Below are positions 49,965 to 62,500 of a stretch of DNA of 64,000 nucleotides, piece after piece. The position numbers and the translations under genes were made by a program. This stretch comes from Apoderus coryli (lineage: Eukaryota; Arthropoda; Insecta; Coleoptera; Attelabidae): positions 19,922,293 to 19,986,292 of the forward strand of contig OU452203.1 of assembly GCA_911728435.2 (NCBI GenBank). Reading direction: 5' to 3'. The notes below the pieces were generated by a model. The model was not told the DNA's origin and made no database searches. It worked only from the letters and a program-made list of their open reading frames with translations. How positions within the stretch are numbered: position 1 is the stretch's first letter; each line of letters begins with the position of its first letter.

Positions 49965-50661
49965 AGCGTATAGTGTAGCGATGCATTGCTGTCTCTGTTT
50001 TTCGCACGCGATAGCAAAGAAAACAATAGAGGCAAGCGTATAGCGTAGCGATGCATTGCTGTCTCTGTTTTTCGCACGCGATAGCAAAGAAAACAATAGA
50101 GGCAAGCGTTTAGCGTAGCGATGCATTGCTGTCTCTGTTTTTCGCACGCGATAGCAAAGAAAACAATAGAGGCAAGCGTATAGCGTAGCGATGCATTGCT
50201 GTCTCTGTTTTTCGCACGCGATAGCAAAGAAAACAATAGAGGCAAGTGTTTAGCGTAGCGATGCATTGATGTCTCTGTTTTTCGCACACGATAGCAAAGA
50301 AAACAATAGAGGCAAGCGTATAGCGTATCCATGCATTGCTGTCTGTTTTTCGCACGCGATAGCAAACAAAATAATAGAGGCAAGCGTATAGCGTAGCGAT
50401 GCATTGCTGTCTCTGTTTTTCGCACGCGATAGCAAAGAAAACAATAGAGGCAAGCGTATAGCGTAGCGATGCATTGCTGTCTCTGTTTTTCGCACGCGAT
50501 AGCAAAGAAAACAATAGAGGCAAGCGTATAGCGTAGCGATGCATTGCTGTCTCTGTTTTTCGCACGCGATAGCAAAGAAAACAATAGAGGCAAGCGTATA
50601 GCGTAGCGATGCATTGCTGTCTCTGTTTTTTGCACGCGATAGCAAAGAAAACAATAGAGGC
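49965..50661. repeat. 70-bp tandem array 2 (about 10 units)
   Basis: The same unit as array 1, with a few changed copies (one near 50330-50345 lacks two bases). It also lacks stops in all minus-strand frames, giving an artificial 299-residue frame. Confidence 0.95.
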
Positions 50662-50897
50662 ACAAAAAAAGAGCATCGTAATATGTACTAAGACCTACGT
50701 TCTGTTTCATTACAGTGAATAAGTGTGATTATAGCATAGACCGCCTTCGATTCAAATTTTCAAATGCAAAATTTTATAGGGCATTCTAACGAAATCACAC
50801 TGGTCTGACGCGAAGTATAAAATATAAAATTGTGTTCTACTTCATTTTTTCGGTAGGGTACGTGCCCACGTACCCTTATGGACTAACCGCCATTGTA
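50662..50897. repeat. Unique tail following array 2
   Basis: Homologous to 47111-47340. The end AACCGCCATTG is the complement of CAATGGCGGTT, resembling the CAGTGGCGG termini seen at 61054 and 63123. Confidence 0.8.
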
Positions 50898-53207
50898 TTA
50901 GACAACTTTGGAGTTTCTTAATTTAAAGTAAACTGTGTCTGGTTTTATTAATAAATTATTTCGAACATCCATGCCATATTATATCAGATAACATTCTGAA
51001 TTTGCTACAATAACAACAAAATCAGAGGAGGGATCTCGTATTTTAGCCAAAGCAATCTACAATTTATTGTAGCTAATAAATGTTGTAGCTGCTTATTAGG
51101 TTTATTATGCTAAAGCAATAATACGTTTTCAAACTAGAAGTGTGTTTGTGTATCATTAACGTTGTTATAATTTCGACTATTATAGAGTTGTTTATAATAA
51201 ATTGTTAGAACTTTCCGGCATATTCATTTACAAAATTTATTGATGCCAGTGGCTTTTTGCTACAACAATATATTAGAGATTATTCGGTTATTTGTCAAAA
51301 TGCATTTAGACTTGATTAAATGGGGTTTATAATAAAATAACGAAGATGAATGAATGGATTTTACAAAATTGACATTAACGAATTAATTTAAATCTGAAAT
51401 TTGTAATTATACGGGGTGTCCTATGGTGACGACACACTAGAATATTTCAGAGACTCAAATTAGTTGGATTACGGCTCGTGAGGTCTGAAAGAAAGAAGTA
51501 TAAAATCTAAAATATTTTTTTCTACTTCATTTCTTAGGTAGGGCAGGTGCCCTGGTGCCCTTATGGACCAACCACCACTGATTACGACCTCTTTTGTTAA
51601 TTTGATGTAGGATTATTGGATGTAGGTCAAATAAAACTCCAACTTTCAGAAACTGCCAACGTTTACCTTCACGAAAAGATGGTAACATGAAACCTAAGTT
51701 TCCAATATAATTGATTTTTGCTGTATTTTATTATTTCTGAAGCGTTGAAGAAAAACTCCTTTTCGTACGATTTTTACACTCTTTGATAAAGAAATCGCAA
51801 AATAAAAAATCACATTAACAAGCGTAGCAATAAATTTCGCTCCGATTGGTTTTCTGTTAAGGGAAACTCGCGTTCGCTGTCAAAAAAGTCGTAAAATGAA
51901 TATTAGGGGTGGAATGTAGGGCTCGTTTTCATATAGGGGGTTGGGCTGGAGAATAGATTGATGCGGGACAGCCGACTGAAACTTTATGTAAGGGAGAAAC
52001 GCACACGCGAGAAGGATTATTCGGCAATTTGGAATATGCCCGTTGGGGGATTATAACGAGTGTTTAACATTGAAGCAGAGAGGTTTTGTTGGTTGAAGTT
52101 TAATTCGAAACTTGATACAACGGGGAATTTATGGTGTGCGGGGGGGTTGAGTTGGATAATAATGTACACATTTATGCTTGTAGCTTGATTGTTCTTTTCA
52201 CAAGTGTTTTGATTTAATTTCATTGAAGTGGTTTCAATTTTAAAAGTTAATTTGTCGTTAAGAAAACCGTCAGAGCAGAATATCGCACATTGTAGTAGGT
52301 ACATTGTTCAAGAATGGGGTGAAAAGTTCCCGATCTGATGCAGAGATGGCGTCTAAACCTTTATTTACACGGCACGTTACCAATTAAACACTAGATGTCG
52401 CAGCATACATTTATTATACAAACGCATATCCATTCTATTTGTGTGTTATACACCAGAGCAAATCAAATATGAAGAGTCTCGCTGCCGCATCCTGACCCAT
52501 GATCATTGGTGAGTCGTGGATTGACGAAACGGACGTCTAGTGGAACTACAGTGTTTGACAAACAATCGAATTTAACGTCTTGTTAAAACACGTTGACTGC
52601 CAACAAATTTTTTGCAACTTATCATTCTAAAATTACTTTTCGTTATTATATTTGATATCAAATTAAAAATTACGTGAAAAATAATTTCGTGGCATAGCGG
52701 AGAAAATGACTGGTTCTACCTACACAAGGGATTTTGGAATTCGTTTCGCTTTTATTATGAGTTTGTCAGAGTAGTAGTCGTTGCCCATCTACAATATCGG
52801 CCTGCATTTAAGCAGAGCGAGATATACAACAGTAGATATATGTAAACACGTGCCATCTACATACACATAGTAATGCATATCCCACCATACAGAGGCCGAA
52901 CAAGTCTTCGCCATACCATATGATGTCCATCCGATTATATTTAGATTAATCTGAGAAAATAACACGTTGCCAATAATTATTTGTTTCATTCATATATTTA
53001 TTTGCAAACTCTAATCCTTTTTTTTTTCGATTATTAACCCAATACTTTTTCCAGTCACTGTAGTTATTTTTATTACTGTAGGTATCCTTTTATATTCCCA
53101 TGGCAAGCATGATTTGTTATATGTCTTACAAGAAATCACTGCCTGATTTCCCAGTCGTTTTGTGGTAGTTTTATCTATGACAAAAGTCATTGAGGGTTAT
53201 AAAAAAA
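50898..53207. other. Spacer with one partial repeat tail
   Basis: 51465-51580 is a shortened relative of the tails at 47111 and 50662 (GGCTCGTGAGGTCTGAAAG, then GTAGGGCAGGTGCCCTGGTG, ending ACCACCACTG). No gene is supported in the rest. Confidence 0.5.
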
Positions 53208-53780
53208 ATTTCAAAAATCTATATATCTCCTAAAAATATTGAAGATAAATAGAAACATGTTTGAGTTACCCCGTAGATCACCACTACGAGCTTATAGTTA
53301 CACGCTAAAGAAATCATGAATTCAAATCTAAATCAAAAGATTAATCAAAATATCACTCTTTTGACCTTCAAAAAAATAAACAAATACATTTTTGACTCAC
53401 CCCGTATATAAATTTAAAGTGTATGCTAAAAATTTCCAAACATTTAAAATTTATTCGATTGCAATCTAGAAAATTTGTTAAATGTTGGCTAATTAATGTT
53501 GTTTTTTGCATCACCCTGTACATGCTGCTTATTAATTAATATTGTTATAATCTGATAAATACTTAATTTAAATAATAAATCCACTTGTCAAATTCAATAA
53601 CCCTATAAAATATATTAGATAGGTATTTTTAATCTGCTAGCCTAAAAATGGCTGCCTATAATATGATTGTCATCATAGGTGACGTTATTTTTTAGAACTA
53701 CCATATCTCTCTATTTGAAAGTCGTTGGTGTTAAATTACCGTTAATAGCGTAGGACGTTATTTTTTAGGACTACCAGATT
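53208..53780 (+). repeat. Dispersed repeat, copy 2
   Basis: Homologous to 39046-39470, with an insertion or extra sequence between the two shared parts (53208-53440 and 53690-53780). Confidence 0.7.
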
Positions 53781-55678
53781 TTCGACGACAAAGACAGCAC
53801 TATCAGATTTTAAAATATGTGATCAAATAGGTCATGTACTTAAAGATCTTGGGCACACGAAGACGTTGTTGTCTCTATCATAAAGAGTTGTCGAAACATT
53901 TAGGAACACAGATTGCAGCAAAAAAGACGCTCAAAAGTCCTTTAAAATGTTCAGAATGCAACAAACATTACTGTCTCATGTTTATTCAAAACGCATGTTG
54001 ATAAACAAAATAAAATAATAAAAAAAAACACCCAAAATGTTTTACTAGGTAAAATATAGGTCTCATATCAACAGGACGGACTGTCAGGCCATACTTTTCA
54101 TCATTCCATTGATTTAAATACAATGTAAGAGACATAAGCGGCAACAGGCAGCAAAATGTATCGACATTATCTTTGAGTCCACATTGATCTCATTAAAATG
54201 AGTGAGACCGGGTTGGGTTGGTCTCATGTGGCAGTCAAGCCCGAATAACTTTTTTCTGTTGAAATGAATTGTTGAAAATTTTTGTGTTTTTTAAATCTTT
54301 TGCACAAGCTTGTGGGATTGTAATTGAAGTAAAAAACAAAATCCAGTAAATGTTCCTTAATATAAATATTTATTTATACCAATATCTACTAAACATATAA
54401 TAACAAAATATTATTTAACTCTTTCTATCATCTACATTCTCCTATTTTGGTTCCATCAGTTCAATTTTTGCCACATACGAGTATTTAAGGTATATGATGT
54501 TGAATCATCATCGAATTTACCAAGAAATTTACATTTAAGTTGTTTATATACAAAATATTTGCCATCTGTTGGTTTCTCTTTGATAATAATTCAACTGAAA
54601 TTACGAGTACACATTGAAGACATTTCAAGAACATAATTTCCGTTAAATGACTGTTGCCATTCTCTTACTTCAGTTCTGAAAGAAACCAACAGACGGATCA
54701 CATTTACAAGAAGAGAAAAAACAATTAAGGAATTCTTAAGATTATAAACCTTGTCGAAATAGCATTCCGTATCCACTAAGCTAACGTGAAATAAACTCAA
54801 GGTCTCGCCACATACAATATTTAATTTTTACAATGAGCAATGTCGACCTATCAGCCATCATCATCATCAGATCTTATGTGTGGATTAAGATGAGAAATCA
54901 GACCAGTTGAAAATTTGTGTCAAGTCATTCCGTCCGTCAATGGTCTGAACCTTGAGATCTCAAATTTTTACATTTTTTTGGTATACTTATATATACTTAT
55001 CAAAGAGAACTAAAATCATGTGTGTGCTACGAGAGGGCAAAATTTCAAGAGAAAACAGACAGATTTATACACATATTATGTGTCAGTTAACACTGAAAGC
55101 TCAAGAAATCGGATCCGTAGGTACTTTAGTAAGTTTTTGGACACTCAATACCTACAAGTTTACCAAAAACTATCAAACTTTAACCGACACGGAAGGGCAT
55201 ACTAATAATAATTTGCTTTCATCGATTCTATGTTTCATTTATTTGAAAATTCAGTTGATTTCGCATTTTGTTTACTGTTTTAAAAATAGGATACTGTCTG
55301 TATTTTCTAAGGTTGCGAAGAGATTTTCGATCACATTTAGTAGAGATACACCAACAACAACATATTATTAAATAGTTTTAATACATTAGGTATATCTATT
55401 TGTCTTAAAATATTTTAAAATGCACTAACACAATGATTATTAAAAAAATATTAAGACCTAACTTATGTGTATTACTGTTAAACACTCTAATTCCAAAAAA
55501 GTCGTTCAAGTTGGTTGTGTATTCTGCAAAAATTGAACTTATTAGTCTTTACAGTTACTTAAGTTGATAACGGTACAAAAAAAAACTTACCATGTTTTGT
55601 TTCGAAATATGGATTGTGAAGTTCAACATCTGTATCTGAAATCAATATTTAAATAATTACTAAACATCTTCATTCGTA
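53781..55678. other. Spacer without recognised features
   Basis: No gene or element recognised. The open frame at 54952-55371 has no known motif. Any further exons of the immunoglobulin/FN3 gene in this direction could not be identified. Confidence 0.4.
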
Positions 55679-56389
55679 AACCGGAAGGCCCGCATAAAGG
55701 AGGCAGAGGTCAGTCGGCTTTTCCAGCTTCACAAAGACAAGCCCCTACATGGTGTCTTCTACAACACCATCGAGGACATGGGCTTGTCGAAGCCGCTGAC
55801 CTTCTCCTTTTTAATATCCAGCGGGTTAAAGTCAGAGACGGAGGGTTTCATTGTCGCCTGTCAGGATGGGGTGTTTAACACATTGGCATACCGTAGCCGC
55901 ATTATGGGCCTTGAGGTACCTACAGAATTATGTAGGGCCTGCCATTCTGCGCCGGAGACTCTTATGCACTTGTTGTCGGCTTGCCCGACCTATGCAGCCT
56001 CCGGCTATATTCATCGCCATAATGCGGCATTACGAGTGCTGTATTCCCATCTACGGCACTCGTACGGTATTGACGACACCCCGGTGCTGCCGTACGCTCC
56101 TACAGATATTCCGTCCGTAATAGGGAATGGATCATGCAAAATCTACTGGAACTGTCCATTCCCTACGTTCCGGCCTCGAATACCGAATAAGCCGGACATC
56201 GTTCTCCTTGACAACACGAACCGAAAACTTTTCGTCATCGCGTTCTCGGCTCCAGCCGAGAGGAACATTGTTGTCAAGGAGAATGAGAAGCGGCCGAAGT
56301 ATCAGGATCTCCTCTATGACCTTCGTAGGATGCACCCACGACACTCTGTGGTCCTTGTGGTGCTGGTTATCGGGTCATTTCGTCGATAG
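55679..56389 (+). pseudogene. R2/R4-like LINE C-terminus with restriction-like endonuclease
   Basis: Open from RKARIKEAEVSRLFQLHKDK for about 236 residues. A CCHC knuckle is visible in ELCRACHSAPETLMHLLSACP, then the endonuclease region NKPDIVLLDNTNRKLFVIAF and EKRPKYQDLLYDLRRMHP, with the PD...(D/E)xK-like acidic residues. This layout marks the LINE group with a restriction-like endonuclease after the RT, unlike the jockey-like copies elsewhere here. The RT itself is missing, so it is a 5'-truncated insertion. The reading frame is undamaged and GC-richer than its surroundings, suggesting a recent insertion. Confidence 0.82.
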
Positions 56390-56423
56390 GTGACAATGGA
56401 TGATACATGGCTTCACTATTACA

Positions 56424-56525
56424 CACCAGAATCCAAATGATGAAGTAATCGCTGAAACTGAGGCCTATTTCGACGAGAAAGAGAAATCGTACTATAAAAG
56501 TAGTATCGAAAAGTTCAAAGGCAAA
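56424..56525 (+). pseudogene. Mariner C-terminus fragment
   Basis: Reads DEVIAETEAYFDEKEKSYYK then SSIEK, the end of a mariner-type transposase. A related piece is at 62700-62775. It ends about 30 bases from the splice donor of the FN3 exon on the other strand. Confidence 0.6.
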
Positions 56526-56556
56526 AAAATGTTTAAAATCGTTGCAATATCCTTAC

Positions 56557-59500
56557 CTTTTAGAGGAGTTCGAAATACAAAAGCCTCCGACAACGAACTC
56601 CAACCAAATTTATTTTTGGACTGGATTCGGGCTTCATAACGTTGACCGGGCTCCAAATTTCGTATAACATAACTCATCGTTTGTAAACCTCCATGAGAAG
56701 CCTTAGAAGCAGGTAGAATAACATTGCTCCAATCTGAGCGTTTAGGTGTATATCTGCTATTTAGAAAATTAGAACCAGGACTAATAGCAGATGAAAACAT
56801 CTGAGTAAAATTATCCTGCAAACAAATTACTGATGGTTTTTTTTTGATCAAAGTAAAACAAAATTTCAAGCATGTACCTTGATTGGTATGCTAAATTTCT
56901 TGTGATAATCATCTTCACTAGATATTAGTGGGAATTCTGGTGTTCTACGAAACAACAGTTCGTATTCGTTGATTGGAGTTATCGATTCTACGATCCAGCT
57001 AATTGTGTAGCTATCTTTAGACGAGCTTCTGGAAGAGCTGCTAAATTTTGCTGGTTTTGGAATGCCTGTTAATGTCAACTTTAATAATAATAATAGAATT
57101 TATTTCTCACAGGTTATACTCATTTACAGAAAAAATCTAAAGCACAGAATAACAAAAAAAAAAACAATTAATACAAAGTAAACACAATAAATAAAAACAT
57201 ATATATAAAACTTACTACAAGAACACATAAAATAAAATAAAATAAAGGACATAATGGTATAATATCCACAATCAAAGCGATGGGAGAGCAATCTATCAGT
57301 TGAGCACACTCGATTAAGAATACACCAATCAGAAAGGATCCTCTAATTGCCCTGAAGGGATTCCCAATTGTCATATGAGGCAATGCGCAGAAAAACCGTC
57401 AAGTCATCTGCGTAGGCGAGCCTGTCACAAATGAAAGTCTCTGATAAATATGGTAAACAATAAGAGCACAAGATTGGAACTCTGTTGCACCCCGAGGAAG
57501 AGGAATAGGCAGATGACTTAAAACCCTCGTACTTCACAAACTGAGATCGATTAAAAATATATGAGCGAAAGAATCTCACCAACTGCACAGAAAAGCTAAA
57601 ATATCCCAACTTCCTCATGAACTGATAGTGTCAAATGCCTTCCGAAAATCAATGTAGACGATCCATGGCGGATCACACAATCTCAGAGAACGGGGCAAGA
57701 TTAGTAGTTGTACACGATCGTCCATTCAGAAAGCTTCTGAATCTGTGGATACATCTTGTTGTAAACACCTTTGAGAAATTACAGAGGATTGGGATCGGTC
57801 TAAAATTACTGATGACAGATGCTTTCTTCCAACAACCAGGAAAATATGAAGTAATGGGGATACTGAGCGACCAACCAGCCTACTTAGGTAGGAAGTCATG
57901 AGGTGATATTTCATATATTTACCTGTCAACTGTATACTCTTTCTAGCTTTTCCTAACTGATTATCAGCAACACACGTATAATTGCCAAAGTCGGATCGAT
58001 GCACTTTTCGTATAACGAGCGTATGTCTAGTGCCACGTGACTCCATTATTCTTCTTTCTGTCGTATCCAATTGCATCGTGTCGCGATACCACAAAACCTA
58101 AAACAAAACGGTTGTGCTCGTTAAATTGTGCCATTCCTCAACAGTCTTGTTTTTCTCTTCTGTTGGTTTTTTTTTGCATTTGTTGCCTGGTGCTCAGTCT
58201 ATTTTATTTTTTGGTTCGTTTGTTCCCGTTACTGCTACTGTGGGACAAAAATTATGTCTATGTCCCCAAACAGAAGATAAATATAATTATATAGAGCTGT
58301 TTGTACTTGGCACTTATTGCAATAAGATTGCTTTCCATATTGCAATGTTTATTTTGATTGGATTTTGGTCATACTTTATCTGGAAAACTAGCGTCGTATA
58401 TATAGATATAGTATATAGAGTAGCGGGCCCGAATGTGGCTGGGATTGCGACGAGTCGATGCTGTTTTTAGCGTCTACTGACCCTTCTTATCTATAGTTAT
58501 TATTGCTCAAAGGGTGGGGAATGTTTGTGGGACACCCTGTATATTATCTTAAAATTTAAAAGAGCATTTAATTCTCTTTCTAAAAATATAGTATATGATA
58601 TACCTTACTTTTAAATTTTTGGATATATTTGGCTTTTAAATCATGATAATTATGAAGTCTGGATAAATCAGATGGCCGTGAAAAAGACGTATACTAAGTA
58701 TATGTATACAATTCGCGTAATTAAGTTTATACATGACAATAAAGCAGCTTAGCAATGCCCATCAAAGTGAGAATGTAAGATATTTACTTTATAAAATTAT
58801 CAAGCAATGAAAAAACAAATAAGTTTGTAAGTACCTAGTAGAAATTCATGTAAATGAGTAATTTGCTGAGGAGCCGTAGCCTCCCTCGACATGCCGCCAC
58901 TGGATAAATGGAGAAAAGTGATTTTCTAACGATGATGAAACACTTAGGCATAGACTTAAAACCGCAAGAGATTAAATTTTACTTGGATGAAGTTTATTGC
59001 GATATGCTATAACGTATAGCGTTTTCTATTTTGCGCAAAAGATAGGTGCTCTATCATTCTATAAACTTTTATAATTATTGCATGTTACTACTTGTACAAA
59101 ACCCTATTGTGCTAATATCATCATAGCCATTACAATACAAAGCCTATACTTACGCTATTCTCAATAACTTTAGGGTTTGATTATTTAGTTGACTTCAGAA
59201 GATTGTCTGGAGAGATACCTATATAGGGTGTTCGTTCTATGAAACTAGGAGTTTGCTATATTTAGAAATTTAGACCACCACCGTTTCTGTAGCTTTTAGA
59301 CTTCTCCCGTGTCTGTGAAAAAATCAGTAGTAGTACCCAGCGTCATTGTCCGGTTTAATAAACTAGAACCACTCCGTCAATGACTCGCCAAGCACTACCC
59401 CCCGTCAACCACCCTTCCGAAAAATCTCGCCATTCAAAGCAGCCCTCAAGGACCCAGTAGCACCTGCTTATTTGCAAGCCGGTCAAAAAGGAGAATGAAC

Positions 59501-62500
59501 AAGCAGCAGACTACCAACTAAACAAAAACGAACTAAAACGGAAATATGACAACAAACACAAAGTCATAACGACTTAAAATGCATAGCGCCTATCGAGATG
59601 TTCAGATAGTTAACTTTTAACGTTAGCGAAATTGTTACAGATTCGATGTTAGACTGCAACTATTGGTAATGATCATTCCTAGATCAGATACCATTTAACC
59701 CCGAATAGAATTCAACATTAAATCTGCATGAATTCTATAAATACCCAAAAAAAAACTCACAATAACACGGAAACCACAATGAAGTCGAAGGAAATCAGTT
59801 GAAACCTTTAGAGTATACGAGGTCCGTACAAAACAACTGGTAAGTAGAATAATCAGATCTCAATAAAAATTACGTATAATCACTAATCATACATTCTGTC
59901 GAATTTAGGGGAAGGCCAAGGATGTATTGATGGTAAGTTCAATAATCGGAAAACCACACAGAGCCGTACCACGTATTTCACTCCCATAATAAATACAATT
60001 AGTTGATAAAAATGTTAATTTATTTAATAGAACTAAAGATGTAAGGATAAATAAATACAATTTATATAAGGTGAGTGTTACATTTAATTTTTATGGTAGA
60101 ATGTAATAATATTCTTAACGATATTAGCCAATAAATATATACTCAGCAACGACACAAATTCTTTAGCTGTAGTGGTACAAAAATGAACCGTAACAACGCT
60201 TGATTGGTAGACGATATTAAAAAGCTTCACTATCCCGTTTAGCTACTCCTCATTCCTTAAGATTTTAATGACTTTCGAATGAATTCCATATGGACCTGTA
60301 GATTTTCTATTTTTTGACGAGCCCTTCGCTGGTATATTGTTCAAGGATGTCCGATCTTTCATCATGAGAAAGGTCTTTGGATATAGCTACACCACTATTC
60401 TACTTTGTCGTTAACGTCAAGAATTATCTAAAGAATAGAGAACCCAGGTGTTTGGGTCCCATTTAATCTATCCGAAGAAAGCAAAGCAAACGGGTTACTT
60501 ATCACTGGATATGAAAAATGTGTCCTGTATGATAATCCAAGATCCAATCTTTGGAAGGAATCCTTTACTTTGAACAATTGAATCCATGGAAACAAAATAA
60601 TGCCACACCACACTAAATAATATGAAACCGGGGAAACAATTATTCTCTCGATATTGGTCCCATATTACTGCTTTGTCGCATGCCACCCTGTAGAGGTATT
60701 CGAAACTCTCTATCCTCTCATTCCGTCGTGTTACAATTCCCATATTGCATCCTTTAAAACTAGGGTCGGTTCGTATAAGTTAGATGCTCTAAATTATTCA
60801 TATATGAAAGGTAATCTCTGGAAGTTTTGTTCGATTTCTTCGAATTGGAATCAAGTCATGTATAAAATATTATGTTAGACAACCTGACAAAGGTAAACTT
60901 CCAAATGGAAACCATACTACCAAACTTATGTGACAGCTTATTTATTTTATTGATAGTAAAAAAATATTTATGTGGAAATTAAGGAAGTGAATTTAGAATT
61001 TTTCCATGTTATGTAGAAATTTACAAAACAAGGCAAAACAACTACTCCAATGCAGTGGCGGCTCGTGAGGTCTGAAAGAGGTGGGGTACAACAAGGTGGA
61101 AATAAGGCAATAACACCCAAAATTTTTGCAAAATAAAAGACGGTTCGATATTCACCAAATTTTTCAGTTTCAAATAAATTTGTAAGTTTTTATTTTTGGC
61201 ACTTAGCACGTTTGAAACTTCCAGTCTTCAATTATTGCAAAAAAATGGTGGTAATTAAAATATAATAAACGTTAACCATTGTATTGTTCTAGAACTAAAC
61301 AACTATTCTCTCCCCATATGGAAAAACAAATATATTTAATATAAAATATAAACATAAAATAGAACGAATACATATGGAACACGTATATATTTGTAAAAAT
61401 TGGATTCATATCTGCATTGGTAAACAGAATGAATATTTTATTGTAGATAATTGATATTTTAGTTCTGGGGGAAAAATAAAATAATGAAATTGGTTGATTT
61501 AAAATTTTCACGGTAGAAAAATTCAAACATTTATAAATAACAAAAAAAATAAAATTCTACTAACGCCATCTATAAATGTTTTGCCACATGAAAAATATCC
61601 AAAAAAACACTCAATGAGACGCAAAATGTAAAATGGGTTTGTTATAAATAGAAATAAAGAAACCGTTGGAACATCGTGTTTAATTATTCCCTTTCAAATG
61701 TTGTCTTTGGGAACTTACTCCCCCTGTCGTTAATTATATGCGTAAGACAGGGGGAAAGAGCAGCTAGCCTCCTTTAGAGCAAGGCCGTATAATACGGAAG
61801 GGAGTTACAGAATTAATTAGAGTTTCATTTTAAAATAAAATCCAAATTAAGTGGAAGTTGTTCTCCCAAAAAACAACAACCTCGTGGCAATACAATTAGA
61901 GAAAGGTAGAAAAGCTCTCAATTTAACTGTGATTTTTTGAAGTAAAAAGAGGACTGTGTTTCTAATATTTAACTCTATGCGTCCACCACAAGATGCCTGA
62001 GACTATATTTTGTTTCATCTGACCAAAAATTTAATTCTTCTGATCCTCTACTTGCAAGATGACCATGACGCTCCTATTACGCAATGCGGGACAGATAATT
62101 GGGCTGCGAAATTCCTCTTTGTAGCTCATATCTTTCATAGATATGTCGCAAACAATCGGCTGCATACGGAAATTGAACCAAGGACACCAACACCAATAAA
62201 ACGTGAGAGTTGATTTCTATCTTTCTTCCTAACAAAGCACAGACGACACATTCACAAGAAACTGACACTCATTGTTTATATTTGTTGAGATTGTAATAAG
62301 ACACCACGCCACTGGTATTATGTATACTAGTTGGGTGATTTTATAGATATTTTCTATTAGTTTGGGAAATATAATATTTTTGTGAATATTATTTTAAGTA
62401 GATTGTTAACAAATGTTCCTAAACTGTCCTTTTAGTCATAAAATTTAAGGGTCTGTTTTCTATCTATCTTATCGTTTATTGATATGGGTTTTACGAAGAG

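Noticed and set aside
46491..50661. CRISPR-like arrays
   Set aside because: The repeats are head-to-tail 70-bp units without distinct spacers, in a eukaryotic genome.
49811..50710. 299-residue minus-strand open frame
   Set aside because: It is the 70-bp tandem array read through, with an RT scrap read out of frame at its end. There is no protein-like variation between units.
54840..54880. Another hammerhead-like CATCATCATCAG stretch
   Set aside because: It lacks the GAAA box and any pairing stems; it is a simple repeat.
54952..55371. 139-residue plus-strand frame
   Set aside because: No recognisable domain, no splice partner and composition like non-coding DNA.
59470..59580. Possible Ty3/gypsy integrase-tail scrap
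   Set aside because: Only a dozen residues look family-like and stops flank them; too weak to list as a gene remnant.
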